64,000 nt of DNA from Muricea muricata (lineage: Eukaryota; Cnidaria; Anthozoa; Malacalcyonacea; Plexauridae): assembly GCA_963855995.1 (NCBI GenBank), contig OY979720.1, positions 16,264,430 to 16,328,429 of the forward strand. The letters run 5' to 3'. The position numbers were made by a program, and so were the translations under genes. Each line of letters opens with the position of its first letter. Positions within the stretch are counted from its first letter, which is position 1. Positions 25,402 to 35,994 of the stretch are shown here, piece by piece. The notes under the pieces are model-generated. The model saw nothing but the letters and a program-made list of their open reading frames with translations, had not been told where the DNA came from and made no database searches.

Positions 25402-28233
25402 AACAATCTATAAAGGTTATGCATGTATTTTTCTATAGAGATTTTTTTCAAGAAAATAATCAGTTATGAAAATAATAAATTTATATATGATGAAACTTTG
25501 ATGATGACCAACTATATAGGACATCACAGCCAACTGTAGGGGATCAACAGCCTTGATATTGTGTTTCCAACTATAAATTAAACGGTGTCCAGCCGGGGCG
25601 CTATGTATACTAACTATATACATCAAACGTTTAGCAAAACAAGGCGGTCAAATTTTAGAAACAAAAATTATTTTAAATACATGTGGCGGTCGTTATGTTG
25701 TACTGAAAAGAAACTGAATGATAAATTATACTTATCTTTAATTTTGAGATTGCAACTACATTATTTTACACCAGCTTTTTGATACAAACAAATTATTTTG
25801 CTATTTTATCTTCATCACCTGCCAAATTTTTAGTTCATAGTTACTTCATGACATGCGGTCTGGAATATTTACTATGTAAGATTTATTCTATTTATTACAT
25901 GTTCTCTCATATCCAAATTTTCAGAGACTGTATTGACAAAAAACGTTATTGCAAGCTACAAGGTAAACTCACATGCCGAATGTTTGATTCACTGTTACGA
26001 AAACAAAGATTGCGTGTCATACAATTATGAGTATGCCCTGAGAGACAACATTGAAGGGGAACTTCGCCTCTGTGAGATTAACAACATGAGAATGAGCTCT
26101 TGTCCGACGCGGGAAGTAAGCAAAGAAGACCATGGTTACTATGAAGCAATAGATAACGAAAAAGAGGTACTCTCTAAACTCTGTGTATGTTTCCTGCATG
26201 TTTTACTTTGCATAAGAAATTTAACATCGCTTTCCCCATTGGACATGTGAAATCAATGTTTAATATTCGTTATTTGTGCAGGTGCCGGTGCGATATTCAG
26301 TGTACCACTTTAGTGATAGCGAAAGGGTAATTCAGATGAATTGGAGGGGGAGAGGGCAAGGTCGAGCGCCGAGTGCGCATCCATCATGGGAGGGAGGGTG
26401 GTCTCTTGGAAATTTTGAAAACAAGAACCTCGGAAAAGCGATTTCCGGCGAGTTAGGCATCGCGTATTGATCCGTGCACAGTTTTAATGACTTTGCAGGA
26501 TTTGGTAACCATACGGTTCAGTATACAGTGCTGTAGGAATCTTCCATCTACGGTGGAAACTGGGGAGAGGCTTCGCGCGGATTGATATTTCCCACAAAAA
26601 TGTTTCCAAGTTTGCCCACATTCTCGAAACGCTTTTTCAGATTTTTCCTCATTTTAAACTGTTCACTATTATTAGTTGTATGGGTCAGAGAAGAATCCTG
26701 GCTTGTCGTGTTTGGATATTCAAAGATGTCATGACAACGATGGTGAATATTGGCTGTTCTCGGAACTAACATTTTGGAAGCTTACAAAAAACTTCTGTTA
26801 CTTGAACACAGCGGCCGGTAAGGATGCATTTAAAGGACAGCTAGTTTATAAAACCAAAATTATTTTAATATTAGCCTGTATTCCTAACACCATATTGATT
26901 GGTAATATCAATTTAAAGTGGCTAATCAAGCTGGTAACTTCACTAAAATCTCCGTGAATGAGGCAAACAGCCCAGTTTGTTTGGATCAAATATTTCACGA
27001 AATAAACGAGATATGAAAAATCTGTGGAGGAAATTTACAGATTTTGATTTTTGTTGCTGGCCATTTCAACTAATTACTGAAAATTTTTTTATTGCCATAC
27101 CGTTTTAAGGGAATGCCTCTGGAACAAACAACGCCGGGTGCTATAATTTCCATAATTTCTCAAAATTAATACTTAATGAGCAAAACACAAAGGAAAACAC
27201 AAGCATATCATTGATAGTACGGTAACAAACGTCCATAAAGTAACTCAACTTTCGTGTCGAATTTCCCGGTGTATTCAAGTTTGATTGAGAAGCAATTTTA
27301 GAACAAGATTGTCATACAAAACACCTTAAAGTGTGCGTAAAAACGCGGCTATAGCATCCTGTTTCAGTTTCAACACGCTTTTCAGTGTCTCATGCGCCGG
27401 CAATTTCTCGTTTATTATATATTGCATGAAACTGTTTCTCTTTCAGGGACCACATTGGTCAACTTGGCTGAAGGCAAACCTGCTGCTCAAATGCAAACGG
27501 CCTTTCATGCTTCAGCGAGCAGAGCTGTTGATGGTGACAGAACTTCCAAGTTCGGTGCTGGTTCATGCACTCACACGCCCAACCCGTTAACATCTCCCTG
27601 GTGGCGAGTGGATTTACAAAATTTGGTGGGTATATACTGAAGTCAAGCCCTCCCCCGTAAAATGTCACCTTACAGACAAAATTTTATCCGTGTTATATGT
27701 ATCAAGAATTGTTCCTTTTCTATGGTACCATTACACCCCAACAGCATTGTTCCATCCTGTTTTCAACAACCTGTCAAAATTCACGACTTTTTCGCCGTGC
27801 ACTTGTTGCAAATCAGCGGATAAATTAGGGTAAACTGTACACCACCATATATAGTATAATTATTTTCGGGGCAATGACAAAAAATGACTGACTGTATTTA
27901 ATATCTTTAATCATATTTTAGAAAAATAACGGTAGACAAGTTTTTTAGTAGAATGAGATTTGTGCTTATTTTTCGCAGTACTTCATTCGCAAGCTGATCA
28001 TCACGAATCGCTCTGACTGCTGTTGGGAAAGATTGTCTAATTTTCAAATCAGAATTGGTCTTTCTTTGGATAACAGCGGCAACTCGAACCCTTTATGTGG
28101 AGGATTTTATTCGCTCCAAAATGAGACCAAGAGTATCGTGTGTCCAAATCCCATGTTAGGAAGATATGTGAATATTGTCATTCCTGGACCTGATAAAGTT
28201 CTTACTTTATGCGAAGTCGAAGTATATCCTTAG
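24811..28233 (+). CDS. Lectin copy F: secreted PAN-stub-FTP protein with divergent exon 4
   Basis: Exons 24811-24937, 25925-26166, 26676-26817, 27447-27625 and 27979-28233 give 314 codons plus stop, phases 1-0-1-0. Signal peptide (AMLLVLIQCMQLVLAENAV), PAN domain (AECLIHCYENKDC) and stub (LDIQRCHDNDGEYWLFSE) match the other copies. Exon 4 is far more divergent (LAEGKPAAQMQTAFHASAS, SCTHTPNPLTSPWWRVDLQN) and closer to textbook FTP sequences. Both flanking introns are also unlike those of C-E; the end of intron 4 (ttatttttcgcag) resembles copy A. Exon 5 is again nearly identical to the rest (NRSDCCWER, GGFYSLQNETKS, LCEVEVYP). This mosaic points to recombination or gene conversion among paralogues. 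Confidence 0.85.
25257..25395. repeat. (AT)n microsatellite in intron 1 of copy F
   Basis: Two AT runs split by tttatatatattgttta. The corresponding intron of copy E has a short AT run at 20575-20595; C and D lack one. Confidence 0.9.
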
Positions 28234-28938
28234 TATGAAGTTGGTAAAATTGAACACCCAAAACAACAGCTGCAACACAACTCATCAATCATATGAACGA
28301 GTTCTTTCTTTATGTGAAGTCGAAAATATTCTTAGTATCATATACATCTAGTGAAGCCGAATACCCAAAACGACATCTGCATAAATGCACAACTTATTAT
28401 TATGAACAATTTGTTTTCCCTTTATGCGAAGTCGAAATATATTTCAATTAGTCTGAAGCTAATGAAACTGAACCCAAAACAACAGCAGCACCACAACTTG
28501 TCATATGAACGAGTTCTTTCTTTATACGAAGTCTTAGTACTAAATTTAATGAAACTGAACACCCAAAACAACATCTGCATAAGTGCACAACTTATTATGA
28601 GCAATTCAGTCCGCACTTTAGGTGAAGTTGATTAATAAGTCGAAGTATATTTTTCAAGAGTATTACTAGTATATTCTATGAAAGTTAATAAACCTGAACA
28701 CCCAAACAACATTTGCAATGCCCAGCCATTATATAAACGAGTTACTTTATGTCAAGTTGAAGTATATATTCTTATAACGAAAGTGAGTGAAGCTGAACAC
28801 CAGCTCATACAAAACGACAGCTATAGCTGGAATGCAAAGCTCATTGTGAACAAGTTCTTACTTCATGTGAAGTCCAAGTATATCCTTAGTATTACAGTTA
28901 GTGAAGCTGAACAGCAGTCGAAGCAACCGCTATTCTAG
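28234..28938 (+). repeat. Decayed tandem array derived from the last-exon end of copy F
   Basis: About six imperfect units of 90-135 bp follow the stop codon, starting near 28296, 28403, 28507, 28600, 28735 and 28850. Each carries a version of the exon 5 ending (ctttatgtgaagtcgaagt, encoding LCEVEV) followed by a tag-like stop, gaagctgaacacccaaaac and a spacer. The units are multiply mutated relative to copy F, so the array is old or fast-evolving. It is not translated as part of gene F, because the genuine TAG precedes it. Confidence 0.8.
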
Positions 28939-29465
28939 CAGCAATTTGTTTTAACACATTTTTATCTTCTATTTCTGTATTATTTTAATTTGGGAAATGT
29001 AAAATACTAACTTGGCATCTGTTTTCGTTTAGTGCTAATAAATAAACACAAAGAGTTCGATAAGACCCGAAATTTGGGAAATAATTATATAATCAGCGTG
29101 GCTCCGTGGTCATCATAAGCGGAACCGCTTAATACTTAATATATTGTAGCATATCATAAGCTAACATAAACAAATCAATTCTTAATTCATCTGGCGACTC
29201 AGTGGTCGTACATCAGAAAAAGAAAACAGGTAACGCAGGCTGGACAGTTTAATAAAAAAAACAAGGCAGGCAAAAACATATATAAAACATTTTTGTCTTG
29301 TCTTATTTGTGTTGGCATGAATAGCTGATAATTGACATGCAAAATGCAATTATGCAAAGAATGCAAAATTTTGAAAGTTCGTAAAAGAGGTGGAAGCACA
29401 ACAACAACAACAAGCGCCAGGGGGGTGAAGGCTTTCTTTTCAGAAATCATCTTCAAGATTATCAG
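28939..29465. other. Intergenic, 5' region of the CPTP gene
   Basis: No gene or repeat recognised. The last part is the presumed promoter and 5' UTR of the following gene, with a short aca-repeat near 29400. Confidence 0.4.
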
Positions 29466-30104
29466 TTGAAAATGAATGAAACTGCAAAGTTTGATGCACA
29501 GGAGCTTCTAGACGCTTTTAAGAAGGCAAAAGAAGGCGAGGAAGTTGTAATCGATGAATATATACGTGGCTATGTACAGCTTACACACTTTTTCGACCTT
29601 TTGGGGACGGTATTTGGCTATATCAACTCCGATATAAATGAAAAAGTTGACATACTTAAGCACTACCGCAGCGACGAATTTAGCGAATTTTATCGAACCG
29701 TCAAGTCGATGATGGAGTACGAAATTTCCAAAGACTTTTCGGTGAGCTCTGAATACCCCAGTGGCTCGAGAACCTTGCTAAGGCTTCACAGAGCTCTGGC
29801 ATTTGCTAGCTTGTTTATGAAGCGGTTAGCTGCAGCAGGCCTACATGAAAAATCCTCGAGTATCGCTTACGACTCTTATAACGAGACATTGGCAGAGTTT
29901 CACCCGTGGTTGATACGTAAAGGTGTTGGAGTTGCTACCTACGCCTTGGGAACCTGTGGCAGCATTCTGGAAAGATGTGGAGGTGATTTAAAAAATGCGG
30001 AGAAGGCAAAAGGAATCTTATCGGAGGTTTCTATTGCGATGGACGATGTCTATAAATTAACTCAAAGCTTGTATACTCAATTTGACCTTCACGGACTACC
30101 ATAG
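29466..30104 (+). CDS. CPTP: Ceramide-1-phosphate transfer protein-like (GLTP fold)
   Basis: A single-exon gene of 212 codons, the full length of CPTP (about 214 residues in vertebrates). The GLTP fold moves sphingolipids between membranes in the cytosol; CPTP selects ceramide-1-phosphate. Head-group residues known from the family are present: Asp56 and Lys60 (SDINEK), the arginines of SGSRTLLRLHRALAF (residues 99-113) and His146 in FHPWL. The run SGSRTLLRLHRAL and the ending YxxFDLHGLP-like tail favour CPTP over GLTP itself. No signal peptide or membrane helix. A Met three codons inside is an alternative start. Lack of introns in an otherwise intron-rich window could reflect an ancestral state or retroposition; no poly-A tract was seen. 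Confidence 0.88.
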   Translation: MKMNETAKFDAQELLDAFKKAKEGEEVVIDEYIRGYVQLTHFFDLLGTVFGYINSDINEKVDILKHYRSDEFSEFYRTVKSMMEYEISKDFSVSSEYPSGSRTLLRLHRALAFASLFMKRLAAAGLHEKSSSIAYDSYNETLAEFHPWLIRKGVGVATYALGTCGSILERCGGDLKNAEKAKGILSEVSIAMDDVYKLTQSLYTQFDLHGLP

Positions 30105-30479
30105 TAATTCGCAAATGACGTACAGGAAACTGAATGAAAATACCGATTAAAACAGGCAAAATAAGTGTTGATTATGTCATATGTAGATGTTGCGTAGAAA
30201 TTTATATGAGTTATTAATAGCTTTTGAAGTGATTATGTCATGCCAGTGTTGAACAAAGAAGTGCAATGCAATCTGGGAAACACATGGGGCAAAACAAATC
30301 TCAATTTGTATTTACTAAATTAAACACTGTGTGATGTAAGCACTTCTGAAGTCTATTGTCTCAAGGTAATGCACTCAGATTTGTGTATAACTGGCAATCA
30401 ATCATACTCAGGCTTCCCTAATTATTGGTACTGAACTACTGTTCATTAATCATTTTGTAGTAGATTGAACTTTGGACAG
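30105..30479. other. Intergenic between convergent CPTP and UBIAD1 genes
   Basis: Probable 3' UTR of the CPTP gene; nothing else recognised. Confidence 0.4.
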
Positions 30480-30930
30480 TATCTGCATTTATTAAATAGG
30501 TTGTGTAGAAAATGAAAACAAAATTTCATAATAACTTCCCATTTTAATGAACTCATAATATACAGAAAGCCTACATACAAGTTCAAAGTTTCGTTTTCTA
30601 AATGGTTTATCTAAATCAAAAGCTACTCTTAACGTCACCAGTGGTAATAAGAAAGCTGCATTAAAGTCGACTGCCAGGACTACGTAAGGTGTAAACAACA
30701 GGAACATGAAAAGTATACATGAGCCTCGCTGTCCAAGCAGAATGGCTAATGTTGTGATACCATTAGATTCATCTTGTTTCATGTCCCTAGTGTTGTTGCT
30801 GTGTAAAATTGCCTCTGTGTTAAACACTAATGGCAGAGCATATAATAGCGGCATCCATGAGAAGCTTCCACATCGGGCTACAAAGGCAAACAATACTGCC
30901 ATGGGTCCAAATGTTATGTCAGTATTTGCA
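30480..30930 (-). pseudogene. Truncated tandem duplicate of the UBIAD1 3' half
   Basis: On the minus strand the sequence repeats the neighbouring gene from GPLAVLFAF onward, including SNNTRDMKQDESNGI and LLFTPYV, then lost a few codons near AVLAV and the PQRTAKLN-type ending. It has no start, first Asp motif or N-terminal helices. Homology begins abruptly at about 30918 (aacatttggaccc) and extends into the 3' flank (gcatttattaaata, gaaaacaaaatt), so it is a genomic tandem duplication of about 450-500 bp and not a retrocopy. Untranslated or non-functional. Confidence 0.8.
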
Positions 30931-30994
30931 TTTATTAAATACGTTGTTTAAAAATTGTCAAAATGAAAACAAAATTGCATAAGAACTTTCCATT

Positions 30995-31939
30995 TTAATG
31001 AACTGCTAATATAATACTTATAACATACAGAAAGCCTAAATACAAGTTCAACTTGGCTGTCCTTTGGGACAACAAATCAAAGTTTCGTTCTCTAAATCGT
31101 TTATCTAAATCAAAAGCTACTCTTAACGTCACCAATGGTAATAAGAAAGCTACATTAAAGTTGACTGCCAGGACAGCAAATGTCACATAAGGTGTAAACA
31201 AAAGAAACATGAAAAGTATGTATGAACCTCGCTGTCCAAGCAGAATGGCTAATGTTATGATGCCATTAGATTCATCTTGTTTCATGTCCCTAGTATTGTT
31301 GCTGTGTAAAATTGCCTCTGTGTTCAACACTAATGGCAGAGCATATAATAGTGGCATCCATGAGAAGCTTCCACATTGGGCTACAAATGCAAACAATACT
31401 GCCAGGGGTCCAAATGTTACAACAATAACCAGATCACCAAGAGCATAATACTTAAAGGCAAATCCACCAGTGTATAGAAATGATGCTGACAGGCCGCCAA
31501 AGAATAATAGGGAGAGTTGTTCCAAGGACGCCGACGACGCAAGAACCAATCCACATAAACCAACACAGCCAGTGACATACGACAGGACCCCTAGATGGAC
31601 AACTTCTTGAGGTGTTAAGACTTGATCAACTAATGTCCTGTCATCAGCTACCTTGCTGTCAATGCCTTTGATGTAGTCAAAGTAAGTATTAACCAAGTTC
31701 CCGGCAGCATGAACAGCTAACACAGTAACACAGGTTAAAATTAAGACGAGAACGTCAAAATGGCTCGTCATTTTGTAACACAAAGCACAGCCCAACGCGA
31801 CAGGTGTCATGCTAGCGGAGAAAGACCATGGTCTCAAAGCAATAATATAGGATGATAATTTTCGTTCATATTTCTTCGTCTCTTTTAATTCCTTTTTAAC
31901 GCCGTTTCTCTCAGGAACAGGAGGGATAGAATTCTCCAT
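30995..31939 (-). CDS. UBIAD1: UbiA prenyltransferase domain protein, menaquinone-4 synthesis
   Basis: A 314-codon single-exon gene close to vertebrate UBIAD1 in length and order. UBIAD1 joins geranylgeranyl diphosphate to menadione to make vitamin K2 (MK-4) in ER/Golgi membranes, and also binds HMG-CoA reductase. The first active-site motif is NLVNTYFDYIKGID (Asn84, Asp88, Asp94) followed by DDRTLVDQ. The second is SNNTRDMKQD (residues 213-222, Asp218 and Asp222). Other hallmarks are ALRPWSFSASMTPVALG (residues 34-50), FFGGLSASFLYTGGFAFKY and RTAKLN near the end. Multiple hydrophobic helices are evident. The start ATG at 31939 precedes a short charged N-terminus as in the family. The protein looks functional. 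Confidence 0.92.
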   Translation of the reverse strand: MENSIPPVPERNGVKKELKETKKYERKLSSYIIALRPWSFSASMTPVALGCALCYKMTSHFDVLVLILTCVTVLAVHAAGNLVNTYFDYIKGIDSKVADDRTLVDQVLTPQEVVHLGVLSYVTGCVGLCGLVLASSASLEQLSLLFFGGLSASFLYTGGFAFKYYALGDLVIVVTFGPLAVLFAFVAQCGSFSWMPLLYALPLVLNTEAILHSNNTRDMKQDESNGIITLAILLGQRGSYILFMFLLFTPYVTFAVLAVNFNVAFLLPLVTLRVAFDLDKRFRERNFDLLSQRTAKLNLYLGFLYVISIILAVH

Positions 31940-33217
31940 TCCAACATAAAATTTTTATAGCTTTTCTAAGCACTTCCTGCTGTCAAAATTTAGCCGAAAT
32001 TATACTAGACTTTGTGTGAGATGAATCACACTTGCTGAAGCCAGAGTACAAAGAACTCATGAATATTGCGTAATCCTTTGTTACCAATCTCCCCTCGCCT
32101 ATTAGTCATTGATCTGACAATTGCAACTGGAGTATTCGATAACTTGCTTTACTCGTATGTATATATACTTGAATTTTTTTCCATCAAATTTTTGACCAGG
32201 GGCCGCTTGTTCGAAGCCCGTTTAGCTTAAACGGTGGTTAAGCTCAAAATAGAAACCAAGTTTATAGATTCATTCAACAACCAAACTAAAAGTTTTGAAC
32301 CTTACTCGAATGATCATGCTTACTACTACATATTTACTGCAAAATATTTAAGTTAACTGTTTAACGAGTGATGTAAAAGTGTTATTTAATTTTGACTTAT
32401 CCACCGTTAACGCTAAACGGGCTTCGAACAACCGGCCCCAGTACTGTAAGGTTCACAAACTTTGTTGTAGGACACATTCTAGCTGATCTGACCGTAAGTA
32501 AAAGGCCAGGAACTAGCTACCAAATAGAAATCCATTTTGCTGTTGTTAATCACTTATATCTTTTGTTTTCCTTTGTAAATCTTGTTGAAACTTAATAACT
32601 GTCTTTAATAAAGAAAATTATAAGTCTGCCAGAAATTTAGAAAGAAAGTAAATTATATTTCATGAGAAATTTTATAATTTTGATCGAAAAATGGATGTTT
32701 TCAGATCAACCGGTTGAAATGGAAATATTGTTTACACATGCATCAAGGTGACGGTAAAGGTCGGGAGTGAGAAGACCATCTCTGCATAAGGCACAGGTTT
32801 GGCGGACAATAAAAAACACACTCTTGGTTCTGCAATTTTTTACCCATACTGCATTGCGAGGTGAAAAATATGATGACGTTTTACTTGTACACTATTTTTT
32901 GTACCAGGTACAAATTTGAAGTTGGGCTCAACTCAAGGTCGACAGTCCTACTCAATCTGAACCAAAAACCTGTAACTTGACCAACACATAAACACGAGCA
33001 CTAAAATAATATTGCAAATACAGATTTCTGGACGAGTATATTCTGGGCCAGTGTCAACGTACATTAACCAACTTGTTCGCCGTTTTGATATACTGTATTG
33101 TGTTGTTTATGGAAATCAATAAATATCTCCTTCAATTTTTTTATGGAATCAATTATCGAAACAGATGAGACATAACAGATTTGCAGATATTAATAAAAGC
33201 GGAACTGTGAGCACTTT
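31940..33217. other. Divergent intergenic region between the two UBIAD1-type genes
   Basis: Contains the transposon at 32199-32439 and otherwise unrecognised AT-rich sequence. It should hold the promoters of both flanking genes. Confidence 0.4.
32199..32439. mobile_element. Small TIR element related to that at 6106-6345
   Basis: Ends ggggccgcttgttcgaagcc and ggcttcgaacaaccggcccc are inverted repeats, extended by cgtttagcttaaacggtgg / ccaccgttaacgctaaacg. Size (about 241 bp) and layout match the element in the copy C promoter. No coding capacity. Confidence 0.85.
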
Positions 33218-34922
33218 ATGACAGACAATATGACTATCCATGCACGGATTTCAATGATTACAAAGGTGAACTTATCAGAGCGAAAAATGTTTGAACATCT
33301 CCATCTCATCTGCGATGGTTCATTTCGACGAAAAGTGAAAACATTCTCTGAAGGGTTTGAATCCAGGTTGAAACATTTTGTTATTTATTTGTTTTTTCAG
33401 ATTAAGAAAAAGTTTAAAAACTTTTGTCTAACGTTTCGGTCTCCTTTACGGAAACATTATCATGACTTTGGTAATGGTTTTCGTAGAGGAGACCGAAACG
33501 TTAGACAAAAGCGTTTAATTTTTTTTGTTAATCTGGAAGAACAAATAGAATATAAAGTGAAAACATTATTTACTAGCAATTTCATGGCTCTCCGACCTTG
33601 GTCCTTCTCCATGTCACTGGCTCCAGTCGCCTTGGGAAATGTCCTATCCTGGCGTGAAACATCGCAGTTCAGTTTCCCGATTCTTGTTCTCTCAGCTGTG
33701 GTCGTTTTATCAGTACACACAGCTGGGAACGCCGTTCTCGCTTATCGAGATTTGTGCAGGTTTGGAAAGGATGACATCAACAGCCCTAAAGCCATGGTGC
33801 AATTCGGGGCCTTGTTTTATGTTTTGGCTTGTATTTCCATGCTTGGAGTAGTGTGTATTTCATCTGCACAAGTTCAACACCTGGCCTTGCTTTTCTTTGG
33901 AGGATTATCAGCATCTTTTCTCGATACAGGTATAGTATATTTTTGTCTGAGCTAATCCACCATATTTTGTTTTGGTTCATATTACTTCCAAGTTTATGAT
34001 CCAAATTTCATTATAGACTAACTTCCAGACTAAATATCGCTAATTTCTGGTAATTTAGAAAATTGAATAAGAAATAATATAAAATCAATTCCTAGAAACC
34101 CTAGACTTCAGCGAACAATACTATTTACAAGTTGCTGAAATCAAGCTTAAACGGTTATTACAGTAATCAAATTTCAAAGAGCTTATTTTCATACAATTCG
34201 TCTATCAAGCAGTCCTAAACCAAGGTTGTAAAGAGGCAAGAATTGTTTTGACTCCGTGTTTTAGCCAGCAAAAAACAGTCTGGCATACATTAAAAATCAG
34301 TGTTAAATTATTGCGTTTAATATTGGACAGAAACTTTGAACAATGAATGGAAGGTTAAATTTTATTCGTGTATATAATTCTTGTATAAGCACATTTTGCG
34401 GTTGCTACCATTTTTCAACTACATGATTTAAAGTCATTGTGTGATCTCATTTTTTCAGGTGGTTGGAGTCCAAAAACGAACAGCACACTCAAAGATTTGC
34501 TGATTATAGTTACATTCGGACCACTGGCTGTTCTTTTCTCCTACGTCGCTCAGTGTGGACAATTTGACCTAAAGCCTGTGCTCTACGCAGTACCACTGGC
34601 TCTCAATGCGGAAGCAATCATCCATAGTGAGAAAGTTAGAGATATGGAAAGAGATAAAGATCACGGCACAGTCACAACCGCTACAATTTTAGGCCGTCAT
34701 GGATCTTATGCATTCTACCTATTCCTTCTCTTCACGCCTTATATAATTTTCAGTGCAATGCTTATCAAAGGATCTCTCGGGTTTGTCTTCCCACTAATAA
34801 CACTCCGTGGAGCTTTCGACTTGGAGAAATGCTTTCGACAGCGAAATATGAAAGAAATGCCTTCACGCACCGCTCGACTGAATTGCTACCTTGCTGTCAT
34901 ATATATTTTGATTACATTTTGA
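33218..34922 (+). CDS. Divergent UBIAD1 paralogue, two exons
   Basis: Exon 1 ends at 33929 and exon 2 spans 34459-34922 (phase 1; SFLDTG joins GWSPKTN). From ALRPWSFSMSLAPVALGNVL onward it aligns with the UBIAD1 protein encoded next door. The first active-site motif reads NAVLAYRDLCRFGKDD: the Asp is kept but the Asn of NTYFD is Leu, and the DDRTL block is lost with a short deletion. The second reads SEKVRDMERD: both Asp kept, the Asn pair replaced. Enzyme activity may be altered or lost (inference). Two starts are possible. The open frame begins at 33218, but the Met at 33584, just before ALRPWSF, avoids translating a palindromic repeat lying in between. An upstream exon is also possible. 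Confidence 0.7.
33390..33545. mobile_element. Palindromic MITE inside the first exon region of the UBIAD1 paralogue
   Basis: Arms of about 60 bp: agattaa then cttttgtctaacgtttcggt on the left, and accgaaacgttagacaaaag then gttaatct on the right, around a short loop. The open frame passes through without a stop, so it could be exonised or simply lie in the 5' UTR. Confidence 0.75.
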
Positions 34923-35994
34923 TTCACAATGGAGCACAATGCAGATTTTTTTTTATTTAGCTTCGTATGACAAGAACAGGGTGGCTGTGAATGGGCCCGT
35001 ATTAGGTAACCTATCAATAACTTTACTTATGGGAGGAAGAACCCGGAGAAAATTCGCGTCTTTCGGCAGAACGTCGACGTATTACTCGTTTTACATGAGG
35101 ACTAATCAAATCTAAATACACCACTCACTATATGCCTTATAATTTGCACAATTAAATACATACCTTAATGTTATCCTATAGTACAAAGTAAAGAAAAAAG
35201 TTGCTGTTGAAACATTTCATAGTAACAATAATTCTCCATTCTCCATCTATTTGTTTTACTCACTTGTCTATTTCAACTCTTTTTTTGTTATTATTTTGAT
35301 AAAATTTTATTAAGACATTATTTTCAACGATGTTTTGTCTTTTTCTAAATTGCATCATCATATGTTTTTCTTCAAAGCTGTATGCAAAAACAGCCTCTTC
35401 TTCCGAGAAACCATTCTCATATGCAACTGACAGAAGAAAGAAAATCGTTGACACTATACTCTTGTAGATGTACCGTATGTCTTGCTTTGCCTTGCATTTA
35501 CCGTCGATCTTGTGTAGTGTTGCATGGTGTATCTGACAACATTTGCGGGTTCTTCACGAGTTCTTCGCGAATTTTTGGTCGCAGTCTTCGCCGGACTTTC
35601 TAGTTTTATCTTAAATCACCTTCGTCAGTTCTCCATGGTGACATTGTGCAGAAAGCGATGCCTGCCAAAGCGATTGGTTCTCGAATTATCGCGCAATTCA
35701 GGGCAATAGTTTGCGATAGCTATCAATCCTGCTTTCATCATTGTCGTGTTCATTTTATAAGATCTTGGTTCAGAATTTTAATCAACCATTGATGTTTATA
35801 TCAAGCTCTTATTTTTTTTAAAATGTACGCGAAATATTCAAATAAATGTTGGAAAGTCTTTCGCTAAGTATCCATTGAAAAAAAAGCTGGAATAAGATAT
35901 ATCTCACTACCCTCTTTCTATATATGTTAAACTACATATAACAGAGAGCAATGTACTCTTTTCCATTTATACATTTTTGCAGAATCAGTTGGAC
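34923..35994. other. Intergenic between convergent UBIAD1 paralogue and Kv genes
   Basis: Likely 3' UTRs of both genes. No further gene or repeat recognised. Confidence 0.4.
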
